From Litoribacterium kuwaitense (lineage in GTDB: Bacteria; Bacillota; Bacilli; Bacillales; DSM-28697), in NCBI RefSeq assembly GCF_011058155.1, contig NZ_JAALFC010000009.1, positions 1-64,000 of the forward strand: a stretch of DNA of 64,000 bases, read 5' to 3'. Positions within the stretch are counted from its first letter, which is position 1, and each line of letters opens with the position of its first letter. A program made the translations under genes and the position numbers. Below are positions 63,517 to 64,000 of this stretch, one piece after another. The notes under the pieces were generated by a model. That model saw only the letters and a program-made list of their open reading frames with translations. It searched no databases and had not been told where the DNA came from.

Positions 63517-64000
63517 ATGCGTACGACAGAAGAAATGATGCGCTTGATCATTGGGACTGCTAAGGATGATACTCGCGTGCGGGCAGTGATGATGAACGGT
63601 TCAAGGGTAAACCCAAACGCACCAAACGATCGGTTTCAAGACTATGACATTGTTTATTTCGTCACTGACCTTTCGTCATTTACGCAAAATCATAGATGGG
63701 TGGACCGCTTTGGAGAACGTGTTATCATGCAAATGCCCGATGCGTTTGATTTATATGAAACAGATGTAGCACCAGACGATCGCTTTGCGTATTTAATGCA
63801 GTTTACAGACGGAAATCGAATTGATTTAACATTGCGTCATGTCACTGATGCCCAAGCTGTGCTGGCGTCAGATTCTTTGCGCGAGGTGCTGCTTGATAAG
63901 GACGGTTTGTTTCCTGATGACCTTCCACCATCAAATGATCGAGATTATCATATTCAAAAGCCAAGTGAGGAGAGGTTTCTTGCGTGCTGCAATGAGTTTT
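63517..64000 (+). CDS. aadK: Aminoglycoside 6-adenylyltransferase, cut by window edge
   Basis: The first 161 codons of an AadK/ANT(6)-type enzyme. The start is MRTTEEMMRLIIGTAKDDTR. The nucleotidyl motif MNGSRVNPNAPNDRFQDYDI (Ser near 35, DYD near 48) is intact, and FTDGNRIDLTLRH matches the family. It adenylylates streptomycin in B. subtilis. ATG 63517 follows AAAAGGAGG. The rest is outside the window. Confidence 0.88.
   Translation, partial: MRTTEEMMRLIIGTAKDDTRVRAVMMNGSRVNPNAPNDRFQDYDIVYFVTDLSSFTQNHRWVDRFGERVIMQMPDAFDLYETDVAPDDRFAYLMQFTDGNRIDLTLRHVTDAQAVLASDSLREVLLDKDGLFPDDLPPSNDRDYHIQKPSEERFLACCNEF

Noticed and set aside
1-64000. Search for CRISPR arrays, tRNA and rRNA genes, prophage genes
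   Set aside because: No regularly spaced repeats, cloverleaf sequences, ribosomal RNA stretches or phage structural genes were seen by eye.

Overview
The window reads as a chromosomal segment of a moderately low-GC Bacillaceae, most like the alkaliphilic Shouchella / Alkalihalobacillus / Halalkalibacterium group. That placement is inferred from gene families and style (strong AGGAGG-type ribosome sites, many TTG and GTG starts, clean sigma-A promoters, PpaC, KtrB behind a ydaO-type riboswitch, OpuA, MntABCD, YpcP, YolD and UPF0715 proteins), not from any marker gene. No rRNA or tRNA gene was seen.

Layout. 0-0.4 kb: right end of an IS200/IS605-type element (tnpB 3' end). 0.4-2.5 kb: manganese pyrophosphatase ppaC and a D-2-hydroxyacid dehydrogenase. 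2.5-12.4 kb: a carbohydrate block with a large secreted double beta-helix protein, a LacI regulator and a divergent operon (lipoprotein binding protein, two permeases, GH2 beta-mannosidase) whose promoter carries a cre/LacI-like operator. 12.5-18.8 kb: XRE-cupin regulator, azlC and a frameshifted azlD, a SulP anion transporter, a serine-recombinase-like protein without catalytic residues, a secreted erythromycin-esterase-like protein, and a small UPF0715 membrane protein. 19.1-24.3 kb: ribose-type sugar ABC importer and a MATE pump. 24.3-29.7 kb, minus strand: alpha/beta hydrolase, ktrB with a c-di-AMP riboswitch, 3-methyladenine glycosylase, 5'-3' exonuclease and an MFS transporter. 29.7-33.2 kb: glycine betaine importer opuA. 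33.6-37.5 kb: nucleotidyltransferase, DinB-like protein, luciferase-like oxidoreductase and AcuI-type reductase. 37.5-41.4 kb: a deleted mini-copy of the first insertion element touching mntD, then mntDCBA with MntR-like palindromes. 41.8-45.7 kb: YolD-like protein, small proteins, sirtuin, sigma factor and an acyl-CoA dehydrogenase-like flavoprotein. 45.8-50.4 kb: two GH38-related mannosidase-type genes, one frameshifted. 50.6-58.4 kb: butanediol dehydrogenase lacking the structural zinc cysteines, an ABC-2 exporter operon led by a DUF6583-type protein, an AraC regulator with a C8 tract, and a membrane protein. 58.9-64 kb: EutH-like transporter, GNAT, ArsR sensor plus cadA-type P-ATPase with operator, and a truncated aminoglycoside 6-adenylyltransferase.

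How it works together. Most of the window is transport and its control: mannoside capture and hydrolysis (ABC importer, GH2, with GH38 enzymes elsewhere), osmotic and potassium homeostasis (opuA, ktrB under c-di-AMP), metal homeostasis (mnt import, cad export) and drug or toxin defence (MATE, ABC-2 exporter, two nucleotidyltransferases, an esterase-like protein). The signals most worth following are an unassigned pseudoknot-forming leader upstream of the MFS gene, the recombinase-like protein without catalytic residues, the insertion-element end that supplies the mntD stop codon, the C8 tract in the AraC gene, and three genes each disrupted by one apparent single-base deletion.
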